Source of the DNA: Nocardia sp. CY41 | Lineage (GTDB): Bacteria > Actinomycetota > Actinomycetes > Mycobacteriales > Mycobacteriaceae | Length of the DNA: 64,000 bases | Direction: 5' to 3' | Assembly (NCBI RefSeq): GCF_009829325.1 | Contig: NZ_VUOS01000024.1 | Coordinates: 1-64,000 of the forward strand | Part shown: positions 34,501-43,634 of the stretch, in pieces | Layout of the letters: the number at the start of each line of letters is the position of its first letter | Position numbering within the stretch: the first letter of the stretch is position 1 | The notes under the pieces: model-generated | Database searches by the model: none | What the model was told of the DNA's origin: nothing | The model's input: the letters and a program-made list of their open reading frames with translations, nothing else | Translations under genes and position numbers: made by a program

Positions 34501-37500
34501 GAGCCTGCCGTATCGCCCAGGTTCGCGAGTGCGGAACAGGAGCGGATCGCCGCACTCTGGGAAGAATTGCTGGGTGAGCCGGTGGTGGACGTCGACGCCG
34601 ACTTCTTCGCGCTCGGCGGCACCTCCATGCTGGCGACCAGGATGCTCGACATCCTCAACGACGGCGAGCACACCGATATCCGCATGCGGGAACTGCTCAC
34701 TCACTCGACCGTGGCCGCCTTCGCGGTGCTGCTGCGAGATCGCCGCCCGGCAGCGCCCGTCCCGGCCGCATCGGAGGCACCCGAGCCGCCTGCGACCGAG
34801 ATCGCACGTCCGCAAGACGTGACGAGCGTGGACAGCACCTTCCCGCTCACCCGGGTGCAGCACGCGTATTGGGTCGGCCGGTCGGGTGCATTCGGGTTGA
34901 GTGACGTGGCCTGCCACATCTATCTCGAATACGACTGTGACAAGCTGGATCTGGATCGCTACGAGCAGGCGTGGAACCAGGTGATCCACCGGCACGAGAT
35001 GCTGCGTGCGGTCATCACCGAGGACGGGCACAACCACATCCTCCCCGAGGTGCCGCGATTCCGGATTCGCCGCCACGACCTCACCGGCTCCGCCGCCGAG
35101 GCCCGCGAGGGCACGCTGTCGGACCTGCGGCGTCGTCTGTCGCACCGGGTGCACCGCCCGGACCGGTGGCCGCTGTTCGACGTGCGGGCCGCGCTCCTGG
35201 ACGACACCACCACCCGGCTGTTCGTCGGCATTGATGCGCTGATCTGCGATGCGGGCAGTTTCCTCGTCCTCGACCGCGATCTGCGGCTGCTCTACACCGA
35301 CCCGGCTGCCGTGTTGGCGCCCTTGCGGACACGCTTCGCCGATTTCGTGGCGCATACCGGTGCCCGCGCCGAGTCCGCGGACCGCAAGCGGGCGATCGAC
35401 TACTGGCAGCGCCGGATGGACAGCCTGCCCGGCGCGCCCGCCCTGCCGACGCGCACCCGCACCCAGGCCCAGCCGTGGTTCGCCCGCCGGGAGGCCCGGC
35501 TCGCGCCAGGAGAATGGGCGGGGCTGCGGCGGCTGGCGGCAGACCACGGCGTCACGCCGTCCGCCGTACTGCTCACCGCCTACTCCGACGTGCTCGCCGC
35601 CTGGTCCGGTGACGAGCGGTTCACCCTGTCGCTGACCCTGATCGACCGGCCGGTGGCGCTGCCCGGAATCGACGGCGTGGTAGGTGATTTCACCACACTG
35701 CTGGCTCACGAAGTCGATCGCACCGAAGGCGGCGCGTTCGCGCAGCGCGTCGCCCGCACCCAGCGGCGACTCTTCGACGATATCGATCACCGCGAGTATT
35801 CGGCGCTGGACGTGCTCGCCGAACTGTCCACCCGCACCGGGCAGCGCCGGTTGCTGCCGGTGGTGTTCACCAGTGCCCTCGACGCGGCTCATCTGGTCGA
35901 CGGCGCCCCGGATCTGGAGTGGGCGGGCCGAATAGCGCACGGCGTGAGCCAGACACCGCAGGTATGGCTCGACCATCAGGCGTTCGTCCATGCCGGGGGA
36001 GTGCAGCTGCAGTGGGACGTCCTGGAGACCGTGCTCGATCCTGCGGACGCCGACACCGCGTTCGCCTCCTACGTGGAGTGGCTGCGCCGCCTCGCCGGTG
36101 ATCCGGAAGCGTGGACCGCACCGGATTCCGGGATGCGCAGCGATGATCGAGACGAGGACGTGGCCGCCGCGGTCACCGAGATCTGGGCGCAGGTCCTCGG
36201 TGTCGAAAGCAGTGCTGTGCAAGCCCATTCCACCTTCGTGGGTCTGGGCGGCGATTCCGTGCTGGCGGTGCGCATGGCCACCATGGTCCGCACACGGCTC
36301 GGCGTCGCGGTGCCCGTGGCGGAACTGGTCGGGGACCTCTCGTTCGCCGATCTCGTCGCGTTGATCGCGCAGCGCCGTTCCGGGACCGCGGCGACGGCTG
36401 TCGAGCTGGCGCGGCAGGCCGACCCGGCGGCGCCGTTCCCGCTCACCCCGCTGCAAGAGGCCTATTGGGTCGGGCAGCAGCACGGATACGCACTCAGTTA
36501 CGACTCGGCGCACAACTATGTCGACTTCCGGCTCACCGGGATCGATCCGACCGTCCTGGACGAGGCGGTGCGTCGGCAGGTGGAACGCCAACCCATGCTG
36601 CGGGCGATCTTCCTGCCGGATGGCACCCAGCAGGTGCTGCCCGTCGACGATGCGCGACTGGCCGCGCTCCCGATCATCCATCTCGACCTGCGGTCGGCCG
36701 CGGCCGAGGACATCGACCAGCGGCTGGCCGCCCTCCGCGCCGATGTACAGCGCACCGGTCCGCGGCTGGATCCCTGGCCGTTCGCCGTCACCGCCGTCCG
36801 GCTCCCGGACGACGAGCTGAGCTTGCACATCGTGTGCAGCCTGCTCGTGGCCGACGGGTGGTCGGTGCAGCTGATGTTCACCGAGTTGTTCACCTACCTG
36901 GACGAACCCAATACGGTGCTGCCGGCGCTCACCGCCCACTTCGGCGACTACGTGGAGACCATCGGGCGCCAGCGCGGCGAACCGGAATGGCGAGCGCAGC
37001 GTGACTGGTGGTGGGAACGCATCGACGATCTTCCGTCCGCTCCCGCGTTACCCCTGGCGGCCCCGTTCGATCAGGTCCGTCCGGACACGTTGGAACGGAG
37101 GGAATTCCGCGTATCCGGCGAGCACATGGCGGTCCTGCGCGAACGCTGCGCCGAGCACAACATCACACCCACCACGATGTTCGCCACCTGCTGGGCCGCG
37201 GCGCTGGCCAGGATGGCGGGGCACCGCCGCTTCCTGCTCAACGTGCTCTATCTCAACCGTCTGCACCTGCCGCGCGATCTCGACCACGCCATCGGTCCGT
37301 ACGCGGGGACCGTGCTGCTCGACATCGCCCTGCCCGCGCGGCCGACCTTCCTGACCGCAGCCCGGACCGTGCAGGAGTCCATCGCCACCATGCTGGACCA
37401 CGGACAGGTCACCGGCGTCGAGGTGTTGCGCGAGCTGGCCCGGCGCAGGCGCGACACCGCGCCGCAGGCGCCCGTCGTCTTCCACAGCACCCTCGGGCTC

Positions 37501-38910
37501 AATCCCCCCGGCGGCACCCCCGACACGGTCGTCGTCCGCGATTTCTATCAGCGTGTCCGCACGCCGCAGGTGGCCTTGGACATGCAAGTGTTCCAGTGGG
37601 ACTGGGACGACTCGGTGGTGGTGAACCTGGACGCGGTCGCGGAACTGTTCCCCCCTGGTGTGCTCGACGCGCTGTTCGCGCAGGTGTGCGACATGATCAC
37701 CGCGCTCGTGGACCGGCCCGGCACCTGGACCGCGCCGCTGGAGGTGCCCGATGCCGAACAACCCGCGCAGATCGACGCCGCACCGGTCCGGGCGGTGGCG
37801 AGCGGGCCGCCCGCCACCGACACCGAGCGCGCCGTCGCCGCATTGTGGCAGCGGATGACGGACGTCTCCGGTGACCTCGACCGCGGCACCGACTTCTTCG
37901 CTCTCGGAGGCGACTCGGTACTGGCTATCCGGATGCTGAATCGGCTGCGCGCCGAACTCGGCTTGGCCTTGACGCCACGAGAATTCCTCGCCGATCCCAC
38001 CCTGGCCGCGGTCGCCGCGTCCGCGCGGCGCGAAGCCGCGGAGCCGTCGGTCCCGGGTGACTGCCTGGTGCCGCTGCGCGACGGCGCCGGACGGCCGCTG
38101 TTCCTCATCCACCCGACCGGTGGCGATGTGCTCTGTTATGTCGATCTGGCCCGCACGCTGGACACCGGCATACCGATCATCGGGATACAGGACCCGCAAC
38201 TGGCCGGCGCTCCCGGCCCGGAGACGATCGCCGAGCTGGCGCGGGTGTACGCCGACGTGGTGCGCGCGCACCAGCCGACCGGTCCCTACCGGATCGGCGG
38301 CTGGTCGATGGGCGGAATCATCGCGCACGAGGTCGCGCGCAGGCTGCGCGCGGCCGGTGACACCGTCGAGGCGCTGGTTCTGCTGGACTCGAACATCGCC
38401 GATCGCATCCACCATGTGGACGGACGCGGATTCTGGACCCGCTACCTCGGCTCACTCGCCGCCTACCTCGACCTCGAGACCGACACGCCCGGCCCGGCTT
38501 TCGACGGACTTCCAGACGAGCAGCAACGAGACGAGATCCGGCGCCTGCTGGCCGATGCCGGCCTCGTCGAGCGCGGCGACCCGGCCGATCAGCGGGTCAA
38601 GGAAGACATCTTCCGGCGGCATCTGCGTGCGCTCGGCGCGCATCACACGGGTCATCTCGACGGCGACGGGCTCGAGATCATCCTGGTGCGCGCCGAACTG
38701 CCCGCGCCACACAACTCCGGGGTCGGCATGGGAGTCGACGACTGCTCCGATCTCGAGGACCTCGGATGGGCAGCGCACACCGACGTCGTCATCGACACCC
38801 GGCCGGTCGCGGCCCACCACTATGCGCTGCTGCGCCCGCCCGCCGTCTCGACGGTCGCCCATCTGGTGTCGGAACTGCTCGCGAGCCTGGACGATTCGGA
38901 GAAGCCGTGA
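31582..38910 (+). CDS. PKS-NRPS hybrid: KS-AT-ACP-Cy-PCP-Cy-PCP-TE
   Basis: A 2442-residue synthase from GTG 31582. The KS has Cys179 (ACATSL) with EAHGTAT and NIGHTNSAAG. The AT has GHSLGEY (Ser611) and DAALHS, closer to malonyl- than methylmalonyl-selective. ACP Ser1015 (LGGTS). The first Cy domain has QHAYWVGR and the intact D1218xxxxD1223xxS1226. PCP Ser1559. The second Cy-type domain has QEAYWVGQ but Ser1753 in place of the first Asp (SLLVADGWS). PCP Ser2112 and thioesterase GWSMGG (Ser2242) finish the line. There is no ketoreductase, dehydratase, methyltransferase or adenylation domain, so carriers must be charged in trans, as in yersiniabactin HMWP1. The start overlaps OsmC and the end overlaps the next gene. 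Confidence 0.95.
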   Translation: MNEDNAVAVIGMACRFPGAPDLASYWNLIASGREGLTRFEDAELAARGVAAELRAHRNYVPVGAVIDGQDRFEPEHFGITARDAELMDPQLRLLLECSWDALGDAGYRAGAGLGAVGVFTGASRSDYLEHNLAAYRSNAERDPIGRLQAEMGTLTDYFPQQIAYRLDLTGPAVAVQAACATSLVAVHLAAQALLSEECDAALAGGASLIVPQGRGYLHVPDAVFSADGRTRAFGADGTGMVHSQGVGLVVLRRLADALADGDPIYAIVRGSAVNHDGGGKAGFTAPSAAGQARAIAEALAVADIGIDAVDLIEAHGTATALGDQIELSALAAVFADRTAPQPIALGSVKSNIGHTNSAAGIASLIKAALALDHRRIPATLHARPAHPDLERHRGLFEVVEHTRDWPERDGTRIAGVSSFGIGGANCHVVLEQAPVRSESSDPDPRTQLLLVSAVTEAGCREQIAQADDMTAETGADHAYTVSRGPHPESGWRATALLSGNDPQARPVAAGRVPSQRPDIVFAFPGAGAQYSGMGAGLYRDEPVFAARIDECAEAMRSLLDYDIREIVTGRAARQDVDRVRYGQPALFAVSLATAATLRHYGIEPDGVIGHSLGEYAAAVVAGVLSPPDAARLVAVRSSALADTAPGAMLAVTLGEEDVRAALARYPEIALAAVNGPDACVVSGPVDAIEALSAALGRAGIPASRLRVDAALHSPAVAAAVAPLRAAAAEVPSAPAALPLYSTRTGRPIRVLDAEHWARHLREPVRFAAALQAATAAAPTTVVQVGPGSSLAALARRNAPPTLTAALTTLADPGEQADGPAPDRAALLTAIGQLWCTGAAVDVEALHRRRRRTRLPAYPFQRRSLWIDPPTETTPTDPAPRSAAPNGAGPQPGPDGRIEALAPSVAQAPAAVERSTVSPTRAPVLPNGRPVATESIRRPESPTRNGSPQAATVVPSPDPVIAQDRSERAAPPAPEPAVSPRFASAEQERIAALWEELLGEPVVDVDADFFALGGTSMLATRMLDILNDGEHTDIRMRELLTHSTVAAFAVLLRDRRPAAPVPAASEAPEPPATEIARPQDVTSVDSTFPLTRVQHAYWVGRSGAFGLSDVACHIYLEYDCDKLDLDRYEQAWNQVIHRHEMLRAVITEDGHNHILPEVPRFRIRRHDLTGSAAEAREGTLSDLRRRLSHRVHRPDRWPLFDVRAALLDDTTTRLFVGIDALICDAGSFLVLDRDLRLLYTDPAAVLAPLRTRFADFVAHTGARAESADRKRAIDYWQRRMDSLPGAPALPTRTRTQAQPWFARREARLAPGEWAGLRRLAADHGVTPSAVLLTAYSDVLAAWSGDERFTLSLTLIDRPVALPGIDGVVGDFTTLLAHEVDRTEGGAFAQRVARTQRRLFDDIDHREYSALDVLAELSTRTGQRRLLPVVFTSALDAAHLVDGAPDLEWAGRIAHGVSQTPQVWLDHQAFVHAGGVQLQWDVLETVLDPADADTAFASYVEWLRRLAGDPEAWTAPDSGMRSDDRDEDVAAAVTEIWAQVLGVESSAVQAHSTFVGLGGDSVLAVRMATMVRTRLGVAVPVAELVGDLSFADLVALIAQRRSGTAATAVELARQADPAAPFPLTPLQEAYWVGQQHGYALSYDSAHNYVDFRLTGIDPTVLDEAVRRQVERQPMLRAIFLPDGTQQVLPVDDARLAALPIIHLDLRSAAAEDIDQRLAALRADVQRTGPRLDPWPFAVTAVRLPDDELSLHIVCSLLVADGWSVQLMFTELFTYLDEPNTVLPALTAHFGDYVETIGRQRGEPEWRAQRDWWWERIDDLPSAPALPLAAPFDQVRPDTLERREFRVSGEHMAVLRERCAEHNITPTTMFATCWAAALARMAGHRRFLLNVLYLNRLHLPRDLDHAIGPYAGTVLLDIALPARPTFLTAARTVQESIATMLDHGQVTGVEVLRELARRRRDTAPQAPVVFHSTLGLNPPGGTPDTVVVRDFYQRVRTPQVALDMQVFQWDWDDSVVVNLDAVAELFPPGVLDALFAQVCDMITALVDRPGTWTAPLEVPDAEQPAQIDAAPVRAVASGPPATDTERAVAALWQRMTDVSGDLDRGTDFFALGGDSVLAIRMLNRLRAELGLALTPREFLADPTLAAVAASARREAAEPSVPGDCLVPLRDGAGRPLFLIHPTGGDVLCYVDLARTLDTGIPIIGIQDPQLAGAPGPETIAELARVYADVVRAHQPTGPYRIGGWSMGGIIAHEVARRLRAAGDTVEALVLLDSNIADRIHHVDGRGFWTRYLGSLAAYLDLETDTPGPAFDGLPDEQQRDEIRRLLADAGLVERGDPADQRVKEDIFRRHLRALGAHHTGHLDGDGLEIILVRAELPAPHNSGVGMGVDDCSDLEDLGWAAHTDVVIDTRPVAAHHYALLRPPAVSTVAHLVSELLASLDDSEKP

Positions 38911-39629
38911 CCGACGACTATGCCGCCGCCGCGGAGTTCTACGACCTCATGGCCACACCGTATGTGGCCGGCGTGGAACCCGTGCTCGCGAGATTGCTGG
39001 CCGAGGTGGACACCATCGCCGGACCGGTGGTCGATATCGGTGCCGGCACCGGCCTGTCGACGATGCTGGTCGCCGACGCGTTGCCCGACGCGCGGATCGT
39101 CGCGGTGGAACCGGCGGCGCCGATGCGCGCGGTTCTGCTGTCGCGCCTTGCCGCCCGCAAGGACCTGCGCGAGCGGATCACCGTGTTGCCCCGCGGTTTC
39201 CTCGATACACGACTGCCGACGGGGTGTGCTGCGGTGGTCGCGCTGGGCGTCATCGGACACTTCGATCCCGCCACTCGGCCCCGGGTGTGGAGCGCTGTCG
39301 CGGACGCGCTCGCCCCGGGCGCCGACGCCGTGGTGGAGGTGCAGCGTCCCGGGCGCGTCGAGCCGTCGGCGGAACGCCGATACACCACCGCCAAGGCCGG
39401 TGACCTGCGGTACGAGGGTTGGAGCCGGGCCGACCCGGTGGACGCGGAGTCGCTCGTCTGGCGGATGACCTACCGCGCCTACGACGGCGACCAGCTGGTA
39501 CAGGAGGTGTGCACCGAGCACCACGTATGGCCGGCCGACGTCGACCGCCTGATCGCCGAGGCGCGTACGGCCGGTCTGCGGCTCGCCGATGTGGATTCGG
39601 CGACCGGGCTGCTGCGCTTCACCCGCTGA
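38907..39629 (+). CDS. class I SAM-dependent methyltransferase
   Basis: A 240-residue protein whose GTG start overlaps the PKS stop (GTGA). Motif I is VVDIGAGTGLSTMLVAD, the ribose contact is in AVEPAAPM, and motif IV lies in AAVVALGVIGHFDPA. The C-terminal half has an unusual strand-rich cap (RVEPSAERRYTTAKAG, WSRADPVDAESLVWRM), as in O- or N-methyltransferases acting on bulky acceptors. It is directly coupled to the assembly line, so the metabolite or its carrier-bound form is the likely substrate. Which atom is methylated cannot be read from the sequence. Confidence 0.85.
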   Translation: MTDDYAAAAEFYDLMATPYVAGVEPVLARLLAEVDTIAGPVVDIGAGTGLSTMLVADALPDARIVAVEPAAPMRAVLLSRLAARKDLRERITVLPRGFLDTRLPTGCAAVVALGVIGHFDPATRPRVWSAVADALAPGADAVVEVQRPGRVEPSAERRYTTAKAGDLRYEGWSRADPVDAESLVWRMTYRAYDGDQLVQEVCTEHHVWPADVDRLIAEARTAGLRLADVDSATGLLRFTR

Positions 39630-39709
39630 CCGATCGCGGCATCCGTGCCGCGCGGAAACGGACGGCGACGGCCGACCGGATCACTCGACCCGTTAGGGAG
39701 GACAACGTA

Positions 39710-40915
39710 ATGACCGACGACGCCACCGCCGCGGTGCTGGCCGCGGTCGGCGATCTGCTGCCGACGCTGCGCAAGCGTGCCCAGGACACCGAGCTGGCCA
39801 GGCGGATTCCGATCGAATCGTTGGAAGACATCACCGCTACGGGATTCTTCGGCCTGCTGCGCCCGCGGCGCTACGGCGGGCTGGAGGCGCATCCGGCCGT
39901 CTTCTACACCGCGGCCGCCGAACTGGCCTCCGCATGCGGCTCGAGCGGGTGGGTCGCCGCTGTCCTCGGTGTGTCGCCGTGGAACCTGGCGCTGTTCGAC
40001 GGTCGCGCCCAGGACGAGGTGTGGGGATCGGGCGTCGACGTCCCCCTGTGCTCCTCGTACGCCATGACCGGCACCGCCGTTCCCGTCGATGGCGGTTACC
40101 GGCTCAGCGGCACCTGGGGTTTCGCTTCCGGCTGCGACCACGCGCGGTGGGCGTTGCTGGGCGCGCGGGTGATCGTCGACGGTGAGCCGGTCGATTCGGG
40201 CACGTTCCTGGTGCCTGCCGGTGACTATCGGGTGTCGGACGTGTGGCATTCGGTGGGGTTGCGCGGCACGGGAAGTAACGACATCCATGTCGACGAGGTG
40301 TTCGTGCCCGCACACCGGGCGCTGTCCTCGGATGCGGTGACCGCATGCCGCACTCCGGGCCAGCAGGTCAACGACGGGGCGCTGTACCGGATCCCGTTCG
40401 GCTGTCTGCACACCAGCGCCATCACCGCGGCCATCGTCGGCATGGCGCGCGGAGGTTACCGGGCGTATCTCGAGCAGCAGAGCGGCCGAGTGCGGGCGGC
40501 GTTACCCGGCGACGCGCGAAAGGACACCGGCTACCGCGGTGACCGGTTCCGCGACGACTCGGCCACGCTGGAGCGGATCGCGTTCGCCGCGACCGAGATC
40601 GATGCCGCCTGGCGTCAGCTCACCGGCAACATCGAAGACATGTACGCGCTGGCGGCGGCCGACCGGCCCATCGGTCCGCGTGATCGGTTGCGGTTGCGCC
40701 GCGACCAGGTCCGCGGCACCGAGCGCGCCGTGGCCGCCATGGACCGGTTGTTCGAAAGCTCCGGCGGCCGGGCGTTGCGGCCCGACAGCGCAGTGCAGCG
40801 TTTCTGGCGCGACGTGCACGGGGGCCGAGCGCATGCGGCCAATGATCCCGAGCGCGTGTACCGCATGTTCGCCGCGGCCGAACTCGCGGCCGTGTCGCAG
40901 GCGCACCAGCCGTGA
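39710..40915 (+). CDS. flavin-dependent monooxygenase/dehydrogenase of acyl-CoA dehydrogenase fold
   Basis: A 401-residue protein starting at ATG 39710 behind GGGAGGA. It has the acyl-CoA dehydrogenase fold order: an N-terminal helical domain (TGFFGLLRPRRYGGL), the beta domain (YRLSGTWGFASGCDHARWAL, VWHSVGLRGTGSNDI) and the C-terminal four-helix bundle. The catalytic Glu of true acyl-CoA dehydrogenases is not evident. GTWGFASGCDHA is characteristic of the HsaA/DszC-like group D flavin monooxygenases. These use reduced flavin from a partner reductase, which I do not see in the window. In this operon it could N- or C-hydroxylate the product or oxidise thiazoline. The stop overlaps the next start. 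Confidence 0.85.
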   Translation: MTDDATAAVLAAVGDLLPTLRKRAQDTELARRIPIESLEDITATGFFGLLRPRRYGGLEAHPAVFYTAAAELASACGSSGWVAAVLGVSPWNLALFDGRAQDEVWGSGVDVPLCSSYAMTGTAVPVDGGYRLSGTWGFASGCDHARWALLGARVIVDGEPVDSGTFLVPAGDYRVSDVWHSVGLRGTGSNDIHVDEVFVPAHRALSSDAVTACRTPGQQVNDGALYRIPFGCLHTSAITAAIVGMARGGYRAYLEQQSGRVRAALPGDARKDTGYRGDRFRDDSATLERIAFAATEIDAAWRQLTGNIEDMYALAAADRPIGPRDRLRLRRDQVRGTERAVAAMDRLFESSGGRALRPDSAVQRFWRDVHGGRAHAANDPERVYRMFAAAELAAVSQAHQP

Positions 40916-42249
40916 CGGATGAACTCGCCGCCGTACTCGGACGGCACCCGTGGGTGGACTCGGCGCGGTGGGACGAGCGGCGCGCGGCGCTGGTGGTGCG
41001 TCCTGCCCCGGAGGCCGTCGCGGTGCGACCCGCGCCCGGCGCGTTGCTCGTGGAGTATCTCGAGCACTGGCGGCACGTGTACGAGTTCGTCTACTCCTCC
41101 GAGGAGCTGCGCCACGGCGACGATCTCGATCTGTCCGGATGGCGCGCCTCCGACACCGGTGCGGCGTTCCCGCGCGAGCACATGCTGGAGTGGATCGGTC
41201 ACGCCGTCGGGCTGGTCCGGCGCGGCCGACCTCGGACGGTGCTCGAGATCGGCTGCGGCAGCGGGCTTCTCGTTCACCGGCTGGCTCCGGCCACCCGAGG
41301 CTACGTGGGCCTCGACCCGGCCGCGCCCGTGGTGGAGAGGTTGCGCGCTCGACGCCTGCCGGGCGTCTCGGTGCTGCGCGCCGCCGCGCACGAGCTGGCC
41401 GCCGACCGGGTACGCGCGGCATTGCGCGGGCTGGACGCGAGCGGGCGGCCGGATTGTGTGGTGCTCAACAGCGTGACCCAGTGCTTCCCGGACGAGCGCT
41501 ACCTCACCGCCGTACTCGACGACGCGCTCGACGTCGTCGCACCCGGAGGCGCTGTCGTCGTCGGTGACATCCGCAATCTCCTCGGGGCGCGGGATTTCGC
41601 TCGTTGGCTGGAACTGGCGCGCGATCCCGGCCTGAGTGCCGACGATCTGGCGCGGCGGGCTGCCGCCCGGCTCGACGCGGACGAAGAACTCCTGTGCGAT
41701 CCTCGCCTTTTCACCCGGATCGCCCGCCGCCATCCTCGATCGGTGCGGGTCGCCTGCTACGCCAAACCGATGCGAGACGATACCGAGCTGACCCGATACC
41801 GCTACGACGTGGTGCTCACCGTGGACGCGCCGTCGCCGGGCCCGCACCGTACGGTCGCCTGGCGCGAGTTCCCCGGCCGCGACGCCGCCGATCGGATCGC
41901 CGCGCTCGCCGACATCGTGCGCCGGGAAGCGACCGTGGTCACCGGCATACCGAACGCGCTGCTCGTCCCCGACGCCGCGGACGCGGTCGCGCCCGCTGCG
42001 CTCGCGGCGGCGCTGCCGCCGGACTGCGCGGTCCTGCTCGATTCGGCCGACGCGCGGCTGCTGGCCGCAGGCCGCCCCGAACACCAGTCGGAGATGGACG
42101 CCGAGCCGCCGCTCGTCGCCTGCAACGACCCGTTCACACGCTATATGCGCCGCCGGATGCCGGAAGTCCTCGCGGACTATCTCGAATTACTCCGCGGCGC
42201 AACGGAACCGCCTTCCATCGTCGTCTCCGAGGAGTTCGCCGCCACATGA
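40912..42249 (+). CDS. stand-alone NRPS-type methyltransferase
   Basis: A 445-residue protein starting at GTG 40912. The central region is the methyltransferase usually found embedded in NRPS adenylation domains: YLEHWRHVYEFVYSS, DLSGWRASDTGAAFPREHML, motif I TVLEIGCGSGLLVHRLAP and ALRGLDASGRPDCVVLNS. The first 40 residues (LAAVLGRHPWVDSARW) resemble the C-terminal subdomain of an adenylation domain, as if the unit had been cut out of an NRPS. A helical C-terminal segment follows. This layout suggests in-trans methylation of a carrier-bound amino acid or thiazoline. Both ends overlap neighbours by 4 bases. Confidence 0.8.
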   Translation: MTDELAAVLGRHPWVDSARWDERRAALVVRPAPEAVAVRPAPGALLVEYLEHWRHVYEFVYSSEELRHGDDLDLSGWRASDTGAAFPREHMLEWIGHAVGLVRRGRPRTVLEIGCGSGLLVHRLAPATRGYVGLDPAAPVVERLRARRLPGVSVLRAAAHELAADRVRAALRGLDASGRPDCVVLNSVTQCFPDERYLTAVLDDALDVVAPGGAVVVGDIRNLLGARDFARWLELARDPGLSADDLARRAAARLDADEELLCDPRLFTRIARRHPRSVRVACYAKPMRDDTELTRYRYDVVLTVDAPSPGPHRTVAWREFPGRDAADRIAALADIVRREATVVTGIPNALLVPDAADAVAPAALAAALPPDCAVLLDSADARLLAAGRPEHQSEMDAEPPLVACNDPFTRYMRRRMPEVLADYLELLRGATEPPSIVVSEEFAAT

Positions 42250-43634
42250 CCGCTACCCGATCGACGGACTATCTCGCCGACCTGCGCGCGACCTGCCGAG
42301 GCGCCGTCCTGACGCCGGGCGATCCGGGATACGACCTTGTCCGGCAACGCTGGAATTCGGCCGTCGACCAGCGGCCCGCCGCCGTCGTACGCTGCGCCGG
42401 GGTCCCCGACGTCCGCGCCGCGGTCACGAGTGCGCGGCGGCACGGCCTGGTCGTGTCGGTGCGCGGGGGCGGCCACGAAGTCGCGCGTCACCCGGCGGCG
42501 AACGGCTCACTGCTGCTGGATCTGTCGCGGCTGCGCACGATCACCATCGATCCGATCACCCGGCGTGCCACGGTCGGCGCGGGCGTCACCTGGGCGGATT
42601 TCGATCGGGCCTGCCACCGGCACGGCCTGGCCGTGACCGGAGCGGACGTGTCCACGGTCGGCGTGATCGGTTCGACGCTGTGCGGCGGCAGCGGCTGGCT
42701 GCAGCGGATGGCGGGCTTCACCTGCGACAGCGTGCGCTCGGCCCACGTGGTGCTGGCCGACGGCCGACTGGTGCACACCACCCAGGACCAGCACCCCGAA
42801 CTGCTGTGGGCGCTGCGCGGCGGCGGCGGCAATTTCGGTGTCGTCGTGTCGGTGGAGTTCGCACTGCATCCGATCGGCTCCGTGCACGCGGGCACGCTGC
42901 TGTTCCGGCTGGAGTCCGGGCGCGCCGTGTTCCGCGAGTTCCGGGAACTCTGTGCCCAAGCCCCGGACGAGCTGGCGCTGCGCGCGACCCTGCTGCACTG
43001 GCCGCCCACCGCGCCCGAGGGGCCTGCGATGGCCGCGGTGACGGTCGCGTACTTCGGACCCGACGACCGGGCCCGCGCGGCCTTGGCCGGACTGAAGCGC
43101 TTGGGCGAACCGGAGCTCGACCTCATCCGGCCGCTGGATTACCCGCAGCTGCAACGCAATACCGAGCAGGCATTCCATGAAGGTCACGGCACCGCCACCG
43201 GAACGGAATGGCTGCGCGCGTTCGACGACGACGCCATCGACGCGCTCATCGACCTCGCGGCCGACATGCCCACCCCTTATTCGCTGGTCTCGGTCCATCA
43301 GCTCGGCGGCGCGCTGCGCCGGGTGCCGGTGGACGCGACCGCGTTCGGCTACCACGACGCCGCCTACCACGCGGTCATGTTCTCCGGCGGGCCGGCCGGG
43401 ACGGATCTGGACCCGTCACGCCGGTGGATCGCCGAGGTGGTGGCCGCGCTGCGGCACTGTTCTGCGGGCGGGCCCTATATCGGGATCCTCGACGACACCG
43501 CGTCACCGGAACGGGTGCGCCGCGCCTACCATCGCGATTCCTATCCGCGACTGCAACAGCTCAAACGCCGCTACGATCCCGACAACCTGTTTCGCTGCAA
43601 CCACAACATCCCGCCGCTGAACGAGGCGCGATGA
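42246..43634 (+). CDS. FAD-linked oxidase (berberine-bridge type)
   Basis: A 462-residue oxidase. The FAD-binding PCMH domain is clear: VSVRGGGHEVA with the flavin-linking His at about residue 77, LDLSRLRTITIDP, and GSTLCGGSGWLQR, where family members usually have GLTLGGG. The C-terminal BBE segment is present (YHRDSYPRLQQLKRRYDPDN, then LFRCNHNIPP). It has no signal peptide, unlike secreted relatives. Enzymes of this family oxidise alcohols or close or aromatise rings in natural-product pathways; here oxidation of a thiazoline to a thiazole is a reasonable guess. ATGA overlaps join it to both neighbours. Confidence 0.9.
   Translation: MTATRSTDYLADLRATCRGAVLTPGDPGYDLVRQRWNSAVDQRPAAVVRCAGVPDVRAAVTSARRHGLVVSVRGGGHEVARHPAANGSLLLDLSRLRTITIDPITRRATVGAGVTWADFDRACHRHGLAVTGADVSTVGVIGSTLCGGSGWLQRMAGFTCDSVRSAHVVLADGRLVHTTQDQHPELLWALRGGGGNFGVVVSVEFALHPIGSVHAGTLLFRLESGRAVFREFRELCAQAPDELALRATLLHWPPTAPEGPAMAAVTVAYFGPDDRARAALAGLKRLGEPELDLIRPLDYPQLQRNTEQAFHEGHGTATGTEWLRAFDDDAIDALIDLAADMPTPYSLVSVHQLGGALRRVPVDATAFGYHDAAYHAVMFSGGPAGTDLDPSRRWIAEVVAALRHCSAGGPYIGILDDTASPERVRRAYHRDSYPRLQQLKRRYDPDNLFRCNHNIPPLNEAR

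Noticed and set aside
32668..36939. Very long open minus-strand frame (1423 codons) across the PKS-NRPS gene
   Set aside because: It is the antisense of an unmistakable megasynthase; it has Gly/Arg/His-rich composition without domains, a GC-bias artefact.
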